The notes under the pieces were generated by a model. That model was not told the origin of the DNA, did no database searches, and saw nothing but the letters and a program-made list of their open reading frames with translations. A stretch of 25,376 nt of DNA from JANNRW01 sp031401815 (GTDB lineage: Bacteria; Desulfobacterota; Desulfuromonadia; Geobacterales; DSM-12255). Made by a program: the position numbers and the translations under genes. The stretch is taken from positions 1-25,376 of the forward strand of contig JANNRW010000415.1 of NCBI GenBank assembly GCA_031401815.1, given 5' to 3'. This document shows, piece after piece, positions 7,815 to 17,386 of the stretch (positions within the stretch are counted from its first letter, which is position 1; every line of letters begins with the position of its first letter).

Positions 7815-7843
7815 TTGACCCGGCAGTTACGGCAGTGTAAGTA
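7815..7843 (+). promoter_or_regulatory. Candidate sigma-70 promoter of the DUF2721 gene
   Basis: TTGACC (7815-7820), a 17-bp spacer and TAAGTA (7838-7843), about 40 nt before the ribosome site of the downstream gene. The -35 is good and the -10 moderate. Confidence 0.45.
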
Positions 7844-7891
7844 TACACGTTCATGCAGTTTTTTTCTAACACAACAGTTCCAGGAGATTTC

Positions 7892-8332
7892 ATGCGCGAA
7901 CTCTACGATGTAAGCAATATAGCACACGCGATTCAACTGGCAGTTGCCCCGGTTTTCCTCCTCACTGCTATCGGTGCCATGCTGGGGGTAATGACCAACC
8001 GTCTTGCAAGGGTAATTGATAGAGCCAGAATGCAGGAAGCGAAGCTTGATAAAGCTTCAAACGAGGACGCAGCCGAACTGGAGGCGCACTTAAGTATTCT
8101 CTCCCGCCGAGCCAAGCTGATCAATATTTCAATCACCTGCTGTACCATGACAGCCCTGCTTGTCTGCACCGTCATAGCCGTTCTCTTTTTCGGCTCTTTT
8201 GTACGTTTTGACATTTCTGCTCCGGTTGCAATTCTGTTCATTCTGGCCATGATACTGCTGGTGTTGGGACTGGTCTGTTTCCTGCGTGAAGTATTCCTCG
8301 CCACATCCAGTCTACGTATCGGCCCCCGTTGA
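7892..8332 (+). CDS. DUF2721 family inner-membrane protein
   Basis: 146 residues. The start at 7892 (MRELYDVSNIAHAIQLAVAP) is chosen over the in-frame ATG at 7853 because AGGAG lies 6-7 nt before it. A first hydrophobic segment spans about residues 12-32 (APVFLLTAIGAMLGVMTNRL) and is followed by the family signature NRLARVIDRAR. A charged stretch (EDAAELEAHLSILSRRAKL) comes next, then two more hydrophobic segments, so the protein should span the inner membrane three times. The function of the family is unknown. It is transcribed alone and convergent with pgi, ending at a shared terminator. Confidence 0.8.
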   Translation: MRELYDVSNIAHAIQLAVAPVFLLTAIGAMLGVMTNRLARVIDRARMQEAKLDKASNEDAAELEAHLSILSRRAKLINISITCCTMTALLVCTVIAVLFFGSFVRFDISAPVAILFILAMILLVLGLVCFLREVFLATSSLRIGPR

Positions 8333-8354
8333 AAACCTGATATCCGATTAAATC

Positions 8355-8389
8355 AAAAAGGCCGGAAACAATAGTTTTCGGCCTTTTTT
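8355..8389. terminator. Bidirectional intrinsic terminator
   Basis: A-run, then a stem GGCCGGAAAC/GTTTTCGGCC around a short loop, then a T-run. The A-run and T-run on opposite sides let it work on both strands, serving DUF2721 (plus) and pgi (minus), which converge here. Confidence 0.85.
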
Positions 8390-8415
8390 GGTTATTGCTT
8401 CGATCCCGTATACTC

Positions 8416-10002
8416 CTATATGTTGAATCTGCTCTCCCAAAACGGCTCTGCCCTCTCCATGACAACTGCGTGATCCGGATTTGCCCCAAGGTGCAGCAGG
8501 GTGCGAAAAACAGGTTCAACCTTCTCGGGATGGCCAAGCAGTGCAGCCAGCTCTGTTGCACTGTAACTTTTCCCTGCTGAAGAAGAGAGCATTGCGATGA
8601 TGCTTTTTTGGAGCGAAAGAACCTGTCCTGCGGCCTTTTTCCCGGCTTCGACCCCTGGTTGATGATAAGCATTGATATTGACAAGTGACGCATAAAGACC
8701 TACTGCCCGCTCAAACAGGGCAATCAGCGCCCCTATGGTTCGAGGGGTCACTTCATCAACAGTAATAGTAATGGACTCACGCCCTGCTTCGCTCAGAGCC
8801 TCCCTCGTCCCCTGGAGAAAGCCGGCAAGAAAATCTCCGCTGGTAATACCGGGCTCCACGAAAAACGGTGCGCCATCCCTGTCTTTGAGTACTTCTATGA
8901 ACGTGACAAAAAAGTTGTTCACCCCTTCCCTGAGCTGCTGCACATAGGCATGCTGATCTGTTGACCCCTTGTTGCCGTATACGGCAAGACCCTGATTGAC
9001 TATCTTGCCGGAGAGATCCTTCTCCTTGCCGATCGACTCCATGATCAGCTGCTGGAGATAGCGGGATAAGAGGAGCAGTCGATCCTTGTAGGGGAGGAGC
9101 ACCATATCCCGCTCCCCTTTGCCACTGGCTCCGTAATACCAGGTCAGAGCGAGTAGCGCCGCAGGATTGCGCCTTGTGTCAGCTACCCTTGTGAGCTGAT
9201 CGCAGAGTCTGGCTCCCTCAAGAAGCTCACCTGTGTCAACCCCCTGAAGAGCCGCAGGGAGGAGCCCTACAGCAGAGGTAACCGATGTCCGCCCCCCGAC
9301 CCAGTCCCACATCGGAAAACGGCAGAGCCACCCCTGTTCAAGCGCAATCTCTTCCAGTTCACTCCCCCGACCGGTCACTGCTACTGCATGCCTTGCGAAA
9401 TCAAGCCCTCTTCTCTGATAGGCAGCCATTGCCTCCAGCATGCCGTTTCTTGTCTCCTTGGTGCCGCCACTCTTGGATATGACAATCGTAAGGGTTTCTG
9501 CCAGGGCACCGCCAATCTCGCCAAATACCCTGTCCATGCCGTCTGGGTCGGTATTGTCCAGAAAGTGCAGCTTCATTCTGTCTGCTTTCCCGCCAAGCGC
9601 ATCAGCCACAAACTGTGGGCCAAGAGCAGATCCGCCTATACCGACTATAAGCGCCCTGGTAAAGCGCCTCCCTCCGGTAGTCGTTATCACAGCGTCATGA
9701 ATGTCAGCTGCAAACTCCCTGACTGCCCGGACAGTGAACTCAATCTCGGCGGCAATCTCCTGATCAGGCGCCAGCTCCGGCGCTCTCAGCCAGTAGTGGC
9801 CAACCATCCGCCCCTCATCAGGATTGGCGATTGCTCCGCTCTCCAGCTCCGACATGGCGGCAAAAGCACGCTGCATGGCAGGCTCCATCTTTGCAAAAAA
9901 ATCAGCAGGGAAATTCATCCGGCTGATATCCAGCATAAGCCCGATCTCATCACAGACACAGAGATGCTCGCAGTAGCGTTTCCATGAAGCTTCAGATGAC
10001 AT
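8416..10002 (-). CDS. pgi: Glucose-6-phosphate isomerase
   Basis: 528 residues from the ATG at 10002, with AAGGGGG 5-6 nt upstream; the frame extends further but without a ribosome site. It interconverts glucose 6-phosphate and fructose 6-phosphate in glycolysis and gluconeogenesis in the cytoplasm. Visible family landmarks are IVGIGGSALGPQFVADAL (about 119-136), ISKSGGTKETRNGMLEAM (about 175-192), the phosphate-binding WDWVGGRTSV (about 232-241), GKEKDLSGKIVNQGLAVYGN, and the signature NKGSTDQHAYVQQL. NINAYHQPGVEAGKKAAGQV lies near the C-terminus. Length and motif order are complete. It is a single-gene unit with its own promoter at 10038-10065 and the terminator shared with the DUF2721 gene. 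Confidence 0.96.
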   Translation of the reverse strand: MSSEASWKRYCEHLCVCDEIGLMLDISRMNFPADFFAKMEPAMQRAFAAMSELESGAIANPDEGRMVGHYWLRAPELAPDQEIAAEIEFTVRAVREFAADIHDAVITTTGGRRFTRALIVGIGGSALGPQFVADALGGKADRMKLHFLDNTDPDGMDRVFGEIGGALAETLTIVISKSGGTKETRNGMLEAMAAYQRRGLDFARHAVAVTGRGSELEEIALEQGWLCRFPMWDWVGGRTSVTSAVGLLPAALQGVDTGELLEGARLCDQLTRVADTRRNPAALLALTWYYGASGKGERDMVLLPYKDRLLLLSRYLQQLIMESIGKEKDLSGKIVNQGLAVYGNKGSTDQHAYVQQLREGVNNFFVTFIEVLKDRDGAPFFVEPGITSGDFLAGFLQGTREALSEAGRESITITVDEVTPRTIGALIALFERAVGLYASLVNINAYHQPGVEAGKKAAGQVLSLQKSIIAMLSSSAGKSYSATELAALLGHPEKVEPVFRTLLHLGANPDHAVVMERAEPFWESRFNI

Positions 10003-10037
10003 AAACGCCCCCTTCAAAAAAGTTTCAGCCAGACAGG

Positions 10038-10065
10038 AATATAGCACAAATTAGAGGGACTTCAA
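10038..10065 (-). promoter_or_regulatory. Candidate sigma-70 promoter of pgi
   Basis: On the minus strand TTGAAG (10065-10060), a 16-bp spacer and TATATT (10043-10038), about 35 nt upstream of the pgi start. The -10 is strong, the -35 fair. Confidence 0.55.
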
Positions 10066-10079
10066 GAAGAGGATACAAA

Positions 10080-10112
10080 ACCGCCCCTCTGCTCAAATAG
10101 CGGAGAGGCGGT
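10080..10112 (-). terminator. Intrinsic terminator of the exported-protein operon
   Basis: ACCGCC..CTC and GAG..GGCGGT form a long G+C-rich stem with a small AT loop. On the minus strand it is followed by TTTTGT, so it should end the transcript of the lipoprotein gene that stops at 10151. Confidence 0.75.
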
Positions 10113-10150
10113 GAAGGAGGGAGATGAACAGGGAGCAACAGAGTGCGGCG

Positions 10151-11311
10151 TTATTGGACAAACTGCGCATTGGATCTCAAACCGGTAATACTGTCGCCCT
10201 GAAGATCTACAGCCTTAAGCATTGAAAATATGAAATCACCTTCTGAGACGACCACGTTCGGAGCGACATCAAACTGTAAGGTCGCTATCTCTCCAGGGTA
10301 AAAGCCGATATTTGTAATCATCGCGAAATTAACTCTTCCACGCATGCTTGCAGAGGGGGGGGTATAGTTGCTTGCCAGCATTGCATTACTATTTGAAGCT
10401 TGCAGCACATCACTCTGCACTTTTCCACTGGCATCTGTCCTTAGCGAAACTCCGGGAGGAAGAATGACTTCAATCTGGATACCGGCAATCGGCGTCGTAG
10501 TACCTGTCACAGATATGACAAGAGATCGTCTGCTGCCGCCAATATTAATGAGTGGAGTGATTGAGATGTCCGCAATACCGGTTCGATTTCCGGAACTACC
10601 GGCAAAATAGGTAATGGCTGACTGGAACTGCGCTGCAACAGGAGTTGAGATCCTGTTGTCTGTACCAATGGAATCTTTCAACTCTGTAATCACTGATCGC
10701 AGGTCAGTAGCTTTACTCTGCATCAGTCTGGCGAATGCAGCCAGAACCAGGGCATACTCCTTCTGACTCTGGGTTGCCACCGAATTTGCGACCAGAGGGT
10801 CAACTGGCATGGTTTTTACGATATCAACCTTGAAGAGTTCAGCTATCAGTGCATTACTGGACATTATATTCGGTACAGCTATCCTGCGGGTGATCGGATC
10901 CTCGTTCCTCTGTACAGCCAGTTCGGTGAGTGGTGTTACCGCAACTGCCACATCTCCTGCCGGTTCGTTGATTGCAGCACGAAGAGGAGCATTGGCAGGT
11001 ACAGTCGTGATTGCTCCTGTCGCCTCATCAGTATAGCTGCCGCTCGCCTCCACCAGAATAGCTCCCAGATAAGCTCCGAGGTCAGCACGATAAGCACCGT
11101 TGTTGTCAGTCACTGTCTCTTTCAGCAAAGCCCCCTTGCTGCCGTCGGCATTAAGGGCATAGACCTTTATCACACCGTTTCGGATGATCCCTTTCGAAGC
11201 TACACCGCTGACAACAGAGTTCGCTGACCCGCCACTGCCTCCACCCCCGCCACAAGCTGCAAGCGTCAGAATACCGATCAATATTGCAGCAACAACAGAC
11301 AGTAATCTCAT
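10151..11311 (-). CDS. Lipoprotein with cohesin-like C-terminal domain
   Basis: 386 residues from the ATG at 11311, which has GGAG six bases upstream; the earlier ATG at 11323 overlaps that site. The N-terminus MRLLSVVAAILIGILTLAAC is a lipoprotein signal with lipobox LAAC, so Cys20 should be lipidated, followed by a Gly/Ser linker. Residues about 30-120 form a carboxypeptidase-regulatory-like unit (VVSGVASKGIIRNGVIKVYA). A helical middle region follows. From about 245 the C-terminus resembles cohesins: SLVISVTGTTTPIAGIQIEV, LPPGVSLRTDASGKV, RGRVNFAMITNIGFYPGEIA, TLQFDVAPNV, FSMLKAVDLQGDSITGL. It lies 15 nt after the dockerin-bearing gene, so the two are co-transcribed. The likely role is to hold the partner's dockerin at the cell envelope; this is inferred from domain pairing. 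The cohesin call is by pattern and moderate. Confidence 0.7.
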   Translation of the reverse strand: MRLLSVVAAILIGILTLAACGGGGGSGGSANSVVSGVASKGIIRNGVIKVYALNADGSKGALLKETVTDNNGAYRADLGAYLGAILVEASGSYTDEATGAITTVPANAPLRAAINEPAGDVAVAVTPLTELAVQRNEDPITRRIAVPNIMSSNALIAELFKVDIVKTMPVDPLVANSVATQSQKEYALVLAAFARLMQSKATDLRSVITELKDSIGTDNRISTPVAAQFQSAITYFAGSSGNRTGIADISITPLINIGGSRRSLVISVTGTTTPIAGIQIEVILPPGVSLRTDASGKVQSDVLQASNSNAMLASNYTPPSASMRGRVNFAMITNIGFYPGEIATLQFDVAPNVVVSEGDFIFSMLKAVDLQGDSITGLRSNAQFVQ

Positions 11312-11326
11312 TATATTCTCCATAAA

Positions 11327-14300
11327 TCAGTAATATGTAGTGACAACAGGTGTACTGACAATCCTTTGTAACAGAAGTATCACATCGGAAACAGTTATTC
11401 TGCCATCCGGCATTGATACGCCATTCATTGTCGGAGCGACATCACCATGAGCCAGTATTTCCGGGGTAGCCTCTTCAAGGCCGACAGTAACTCTTAAAAG
11501 CTTGATGACATCCTTAAGCCCTGGTGCCCCTCCACTTCCGTCAACATCGCCGTCAGGAATGCAATTTTCGGCAATATCTATTCCTACGAGAGGACTACCG
11601 CCACTTACCACAAGTGGCGACGCCTGGGCACTCTCCCCTGGTGTCCGGTACCAGCCCTCTGCCTGACGTGTCTTGTAAAAGAGCTTGTAGCTGCCATCGG
11701 CAAGCCCGCTGAGCAGGTAGGTGATGCCGTGACCAGTCGAACCTTCCGCAACCAGGCCACTTGAATACCAGTCATACAGCTTCAGGGAAGCTAGTGCGAA
11801 ACTGCTGCCACTACAGGTGTTGACCGTACCGGCAATGCTGCCGCCGCCAGCAGTGAGTGTCATATTAATGTTGCCGGTTATCGAACCGGCGTTCACAGTA
11901 ACCGGCTCTGCGCTGGATGCTTCGGTCTTGTTCGGATACCACTGCCTGATAAAACCTGCAACATTCGGAATAAAGGCAAGTTTGTAGTTTCTCGGTGGGA
12001 GTGCTCTTATCGTGAAATGGTCTGAGTAACTGGTATTAACAGTGGTAGAGCCAACCAGGCTGTCGTTGTCAGCATCATAAGCTTTTATGGTGACACTCTG
12101 GGGGGCGGGGCATATGTTAACTGCAAGAACCCCGGCGATAGTGCCGGCCTTAACGAGACGGGCATTGATACCGGTCGTGATTGTCGGTGCCTGCACCCTG
12201 ACCTCGGCTCTGCTGTAGGCAGCACTTTCGCTGCCGTACCAGTAGTGCAGGTAATTATCACTGGCCAAACTTGTGTTGGTAAACATCACCCGGTAGCTGC
12301 CGGTCGGCAAACCGGCAAGCAGATACCTGCCGTCATTGTCAGTAATAGTGCTTCCGACATGCGCTCCGCTGATGCCGTCATACGCAGTTACCGTGGTTCT
12401 GCTTTGAAGCAGGTTGTCGGCAGAGTCAGTGACCCTTCCGGATATTCCGCCCCTGCGAATAACTGATAAATTGATATCAGTGGTAACTACAGAAGCAGCA
12501 ACACTCACTATGGCACCTTGATTTGTGCTTGTCTGGATGTTGTACCAGCCATCAGCATAGCCGCTGTCGCTACCATAATAACGCAACCTGTAGCTGCCAC
12601 TTGGCAAGCCTGAAATGATGAAGTTGCCATAGTCGTCACTGATCGTGCTGCCGAGTATCTCGTTTGTATCAGTTGCATAGGCATCAATAAATATATGCCC
12701 GATGCCCGCAGCGGTGAGGTTGTCGGTAACTCTGCCCCTTATACCGGAGCCTCTGGTTAGGACAGTATCAATAGAGGTTACTCTGGCAGGAGCAGTAACA
12801 CTGACTGTTGTGCGGGTTTTTGGCTTGATATAATCAGCTGCGAAGAAGGCAAGAGAATAGTCACCACTGGACAAACCGGAAATTGTGTAGTTTCCACCGG
12901 TATCAGCGTAAACATACCTGCCTGCTTGCGTTGTACTGCCAATGAGCGAGATGCTTGCCCCAGGAATACCAGTGCCGGTAGAGGCATCAGTCACTCTTCC
13001 GGAGATGCTCCCCCCCATATCAAGCTGCACATTTACGTCAATAGTTGCGTTCGGCGCGGACACGGCCACTGAATCAGCACAGATGTAGCTGTTCTGTCCG
13101 CCATACCAGTCGCCTGTAATATGCCCGCTGTAGTCTGAATGGGCAATGCGGACGCGATAGGACCCGCTTGCAAGGCCTTTGATCGCATAATTGCCGCTAC
13201 TGTCTGTATGAGCAGCAGCAGCCCAGTCACCGCTGCTCCGGTCTATCGCGTACAGATACACATTGGAGATACCTGCACCTGTGATCCGGTCGGTTACTGT
13301 TCCGGATATGCTGCCACCTCTGGACATTGAGATATCTGCACAGGCTGTAGTATTCGGCATAGTTACTGAAATCGTAGCAGCAGTAGCCTGGGAGGCCATG
13401 CCGCCTGACCATTTTACGAGGTAATCACTGTGGGAAAACCTGAGTATGTAGTTACCGGTTTTCAGCCCGGAAATGCTGTAGCCACCAGAGCTGTCTGTTG
13501 TAGCAGCAAAGACATGACTGTTTATGGAAGTGGCGCTGACCGATCTGTCCGAGCCAGCGTCATAAACATATACTGATACCCCCTGTATACCGATATCTGT
13601 CACACTGTCGTACACAGTCCCGGTTATTGATCCCCCAAATTCCATGGCTGCATTGATGCCGCTAATCGTGTTCGGCGCTGTAACTTCAATGACATTGGCT
13701 GAACTCATCCCCCCCTTGCTGCTGTACCACTGCTCGGCATATCTCCCGGTAACTGCAATGGTTCTGCAAGCCGGAGCGTCTTTGGCAAGAGTCTTGGCAA
13801 CTGATTTCGGGGAGGCTTGGGGAGTGGCTGCGCTTGCTGCATTATTACCGCTGACCAAAACTGCGCTTACGTTGTCGGTAAGCACCAGAGAGCCACTATT
13901 CTGGGTATTTAAAGAAGCCACCGTGCTACTCAGGCTTACGGTTGAAGGGATGGTGTTGCTGACCAGCTGTGCAGTAACGGTGTTGTTTGGGGCGAGGATG
14001 GTGTTGCTACCAACTGATGCATTGACAAGGGGAACTGAACCGGTAGTTGTTGTAACCAAGCTATTCTGGCTGGTAGTTGGCGTAATAGTGTTATATCCGA
14101 CTGGGATTGCTATAGAATTAATGAGAATAGGCTCCATGGCAAACCCTATTTTGTAACTCCCGCTGGCAAGTCCGGAGATGCTGTAGGATCCTGAACTGCT
14201 CGATAAGGCAGAGCTGACATATGCACCTGTGACTGCATCGTATGCGTTAACAAAAATATACAGGAGACCTGCGCCGGTATCCTTATCGGTGATCGTTCCG

Positions 14301-17300
14301 GAAATAACCGCCCCCTTATCCAGAAACATATCGATGCAGGGGGTACTGTTCGGCACAGTGACGGAAACGCTTGTGGCCGTTGACTGGTCGGTCATGCCGC
14401 CTGACCACTTTTTGAGGTAACCACTGCCCGAGAAACTCAGCTTGTAGTTACCTGTCTTTAGCCCGGAAATACTGTAACCTCCAGAGCTGTCTGTTGTAGC
14501 AAAGCCGACGTAGCTTCGCGTAGATGTTGAACTGGCCGAGGTGTCGGAATCAGCGTTAAATGCATATACCGACACCCCCTGTATGCCGACGTCTGTCACG
14601 CTGTCGTACACAGTTCCGGTAATTGCTCCCCCAATCGCCATTTCGACATTAATGCCGCTAACCGTGTCCGGCGGAGTAACGGCAACAGCATTTGACGTGC
14701 TTTTATCATTTTTGTTGTTGTACCACTGGTCAAGATATTTCCCGGTGAAAGTTATGGTTCTGCATGCCGGAGCAACTCTGGAAAGGGTTTTGGCAACTGT
14801 TTTCGGTGAGGCTTGCACAGTGGCCGGGCTTACGACATTATTACCGCTGACCAAAACTGCGCTAACGTTGTCGGTGAGCACCAGAGAACCTGTATTCTCG
14901 GTAGTTACAGAAGCTAGTGTGTTGCTCAGGCTTATGGTTGAAGGGATGGCGTAACTACTAACGGTAAGTACTGCACTTATGTTGTCTGTAAGCACCAGTG
15001 AGCCATTGTTCTGGGAGTCAAGTGCGACTACCTGGTTATTGAGGGTTCCGGTTGAATTGCTGGTGTTACTACCGCCGGTCAGTACAGCGTTTATTGAGTC
15101 GGTAAGCACCAAAGTGCCAGTGTTCTGGGTATTTACAGAGGCAATCGTGTTGGTCAGGTTTACGGTTGAACTGCTGATGCTAATGCCACCGGTCAGTACA
15201 GCATTTGCAGTGTCGGTGAGCACCAAAGTGCCCGTGTTCTGGTTCTGGATAGTTACAGAACCTCCGGATATTGTTATTGATGAACCTGAATAATAATATG
15301 GTTGCCGTTCGTAGAAATACCCGCCTGTCGTAACAATGCTTGCATCCCCATTGGAATGGAAGTACGTATTCGGGTGCATGTAGAATTTGAGTTTGTAACT
15401 GCCATTTACCAACCCTCTGATACTGTATGCGCCCGATCTGTCGGAATAGCCTGACTTGACAAATGCCCCGGTAACAGAATCATAGGCATCAACTGAAACA
15501 CCAAATATACGAACAGCACTATTGCTCTTGTCTGTAACTATACCGTTAATGACCGCACCTTTCTCCATGGCCATATTAATGCCTGAAACAGTATCCGGTG
15601 CATTTACCGTAATTATATCGGCAGTCGATTTACTGATTTTGCCATTGTGCCATCTTTCAAAATAGCCATCTGCAGTAAATTTAAGTTTATATGTTCCGGT
15701 GGGAAGATTGGCAATGCCGTAATTACCTGAGGTGTCTGTGTGAATATGGCTGATTAATGTCCCGTTTACATCATTGTAAAGCGATACGCAAACTCCGGCT
15801 TTACCGGTTCCTGTCGCGCTGTCAGTCACTCTGCCTGTTATAATCCCACCCTTTTCCAGTACCGCGTTGATACCAGTTGTTGTGCTCCCGACAATTACAG
15901 AGACAGTAGATGCTCTGCTGATGTCAGCCTGGTTCCCATACCATTGCGATAGATAATCCCCTCCTGAAAACCGTATCTTGTATGTACCGGCAGACAGGTT
16001 ACTGCTGCTATAGACACCGGAGCTATCGGTGTTGACTGATGAGACGCTATTCCCTGTTGCTGCGTCGTATAACGCCACACTCAGACCCTGTATACCGGCG
16101 CCTGTAATGCTGTCGGTAACACGTCCCGAGACTCTGCCAAATATCGAATAAACGGCAGTTTTTACTGCTTCGCTGTTTCCGGCTGCGTCAACAGCATAAA
16201 ACTTGAGAGTCGTCGTTAATGATATGGAAACTGGAACAGTGTATTCCTGTCTGGAAGGGCTGGTGACAGGGTCGCTGCCGTTGGTGGTATAGAAGATGGT
16301 AGCCGGTTTGTTGGCCGTGAGATTCACATTTTGTGTCATGTAATATGAGCCAGCAGGAGGATTTGCAGTTGTAACCGGTGTTATGATAAAGCTGACCGTC
16401 TTAACTGCTTCGCTGTTGCCGGCTCTGTCTGTTGAATAGAAGCGAAGATCGGTTGAGGCTGCTATGGAGATAGCTCCAGAGTAGGGGGTTGTGGGATTGC
16501 ACCCGCTACCGAGGCAATAGTAGGTACTGTTGCAATAGCTCCCTGAATCGCTACAGTAGAGCGCCACATTACGAGTTTCAGAATAGGTGCCGCCAGGGAT
16601 GGATGTGGTCGTATTCGGTGGGACAGTTTCAAACGAATAGGATGCGGTCCTCACCAGCTCAGCATTACCAGCAGTATCAACAGCAAAGAACTTGAGGATT
16701 GTTGGGTTGCTGATGCTGATTGGAGAAGAGTATTGAGGCCAGGCGGTTGTCGGCAGACTGTTGCTGGTTGTGTAATAAATGGTTGCCGCTTCGTTGGCAG
16801 TGAGGGTTACGCTACGGCTGGAAGAGTAGACCCCTCCTGCCGGAGTAGCAGTAGTTACAGGAGACGTAAAATCAAAATTGCTCCCCGGTTCAAAGGTAAT
16901 CTGATCAACCCATCCGGCATTCGAGCCGGACAGAATCGAGCCATCCGTAGAATAAGTCCAGCGAAGGGTATGGTTTCCACTGGGAACGTCAATAGCTTTT
17001 GACTGCCAGTCAACAGCTCCACTGATATTGCCTTGAGCAGTTCCGTCTATATTAAAAGTCAAGCGGTCATAGTACGATTCCGACGAAACCTTCCACCAAA
17101 ACCTCACTGCCCCCGGCCCGGTGACCGTCGTCTGCATCCAGCTCGACTGGTTGTGGGAGATTGAGCCGCTCCGGTGTGCATCTGTTCCGTCATGAGTGAC
17201 TGTTGTCTGGAGAGACCAGGGGGAGTTACCGCCGAAGGTGAAATTCTGTAGCGGTTCAGCGAATGCCGGAAGTGACATGAGGATCAGCATCGTGGCAAAA

Positions 17301-17368
17301 GCCATAACCCTGCTGAAAAATGGTTTTGAGTTTAGGGCGGCTCTTTTCTTCGCAGATAACCAGTACAT
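11327..17368 (-). CDS. Giant secreted repeat protein with C-terminal dockerin
   Basis: About 2013 residues from the ATG at 17368 (MYWLSAKKRAAL), with GGAGGG 7 nt upstream; the earlier in-frame ATG at 17395 has no such site. A long signal peptide ends at LMSLPAFA-EP near residue 38. Residues about 40-165 form a sandwich domain. About 170-410 holds three chitobiase/hexosaminidase C-terminal-like repeats (ATIYYTTSNS, LKFFAVDTAGNAE). About 412-1935 holds roughly twelve carboxypeptidase-regulatory-like repeats with the pattern G-x-V-T-D, TDSSGxYSISGL, GSYKLxF, QWY. The end, GDVDGSGGAPGLKDVIKLLR and GDVAPTMNG..PDGRITVSDV, has the two calcium-loop-plus-helix repeats of a dockerin. It is probably an exported surface or extracellular protein for adhesion or matrix, held by the cohesin-like lipoprotein downstream. 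No enzymatic domain is recognised. Two repeats contain inserted low-complexity tracts. Confidence 0.85.
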   Translation of the reverse strand: MYWLSAKKRAALNSKPFFSRVMAFATMLILMSLPAFAEPLQNFTFGGNSPWSLQTTVTHDGTDAHRSGSISHNQSSWMQTTVTGPGAVRFWWKVSSESYYDRLTFNIDGTAQGNISGAVDWQSKAIDVPSGNHTLRWTYSTDGSILSGSNAGWVDQITFEPGSNFDFTSPVTTATPAGGVYSSSRSVTLTANEAATIYYTTSNSLPTTAWPQYSSPISISNPTILKFFAVDTAGNAELVRTASYSFETVPPNTTTSIPGGTYSETRNVALYCSDSGSYCNSTYYCLGSGCNPTTPYSGAISIAASTDLRFYSTDRAGNSEAVKTVSFIITPVTTANPPAGSYYMTQNVNLTANKPATIFYTTNGSDPVTSPSRQEYTVPVSISLTTTLKFYAVDAAGNSEAVKTAVYSIFGRVSGRVTDSITGAGIQGLSVALYDAATGNSVSSVNTDSSGVYSSSNLSAGTYKIRFSGGDYLSQWYGNQADISRASTVSVIVGSTTTGINAVLEKGGIITGRVTDSATGTGKAGVCVSLYNDVNGTLISHIHTDTSGNYGIANLPTGTYKLKFTADGYFERWHNGKISKSTADIITVNAPDTVSGINMAMEKGAVINGIVTDKSNSAVRIFGVSVDAYDSVTGAFVKSGYSDRSGAYSIRGLVNGSYKLKFYMHPNTYFHSNGDASIVTTGGYFYERQPYYYSGSSITISGGSVTIQNQNTGTLVLTDTANAVLTGGISISSSTVNLTNTIASVNTQNTGTLVLTDSINAVLTGGSNTSNSTGTLNNQVVALDSQNNGSLVLTDNISAVLTVSSYAIPSTISLSNTLASVTTENTGSLVLTDNVSAVLVSGNNVVSPATVQASPKTVAKTLSRVAPACRTITFTGKYLDQWYNNKNDKSTSNAVAVTPPDTVSGINVEMAIGGAITGTVYDSVTDVGIQGVSVYAFNADSDTSASSTSTRSYVGFATTDSSGGYSISGLKTGNYKLSFSGSGYLKKWSGGMTDQSTATSVSVTVPNSTPCIDMFLDKGAVISGTITDKDTGAGLLYIFVNAYDAVTGAYVSSALSSSSGSYSISGLASGSYKIGFAMEPILINSIAIPVGYNTITPTTSQNSLVTTTTGSVPLVNASVGSNTILAPNNTVTAQLVSNTIPSTVSLSSTVASLNTQNSGSLVLTDNVSAVLVSGNNAASAATPQASPKSVAKTLAKDAPACRTIAVTGRYAEQWYSSKGGMSSANVIEVTAPNTISGINAAMEFGGSITGTVYDSVTDIGIQGVSVYVYDAGSDRSVSATSINSHVFAATTDSSGGYSISGLKTGNYILRFSHSDYLVKWSGGMASQATAATISVTMPNTTACADISMSRGGSISGTVTDRITGAGISNVYLYAIDRSSGDWAAAAHTDSSGNYAIKGLASGSYRVRIAHSDYSGHITGDWYGGQNSYICADSVAVSAPNATIDVNVQLDMGGSISGRVTDASTGTGIPGASISLIGSTTQAGRYVYADTGGNYTISGLSSGDYSLAFFAADYIKPKTRTTVSVTAPARVTSIDTVLTRGSGIRGRVTDNLTAAGIGHIFIDAYATDTNEILGSTISDDYGNFIISGLPSGSYRLRYYGSDSGYADGWYNIQTSTNQGAIVSVAASVVTTDINLSVIRRGGISGRVTDSADNLLQSRTTVTAYDGISGAHVGSTITDNDGRYLLAGLPTGSYRVMFTNTSLASDNYLHYWYGSESAAYSRAEVRVQAPTITTGINARLVKAGTIAGVLAVNICPAPQSVTIKAYDADNDSLVGSTTVNTSYSDHFTIRALPPRNYKLAFIPNVAGFIRQWYPNKTEASSAEPVTVNAGSITGNINMTLTAGGGSIAGTVNTCSGSSFALASLKLYDWYSSGLVAEGSTGHGITYLLSGLADGSYKLFYKTRQAEGWYRTPGESAQASPLVVSGGSPLVGIDIAENCIPDGDVDGSGGAPGLKDVIKLLRVTVGLEEATPEILAHGDVAPTMNGVSMPDGRITVSDVILLLQRIVSTPVVTTYY
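14785..15245 (-). repeat. Coding tandem repeat, 114-bp units
   Basis: Four units of 38 codons inside the giant gene, each with NTGTLVLTD..NAVLTGG followed by an S/T-rich stretch and NTIASVNTQ. The units have diverged (NNGSLVLTDNISAVL, NTGSLVLTDNVSAVL) but keep exact length. A related single unit occurs near 13850-13910 in a second domain. The tract interrupts a carboxypeptidase-regulatory-like domain, whose closing QWY strand resumes after it. Confidence 0.8.
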
Positions 17369-17386
17369 TGCATTTCCCTCCAAAAT

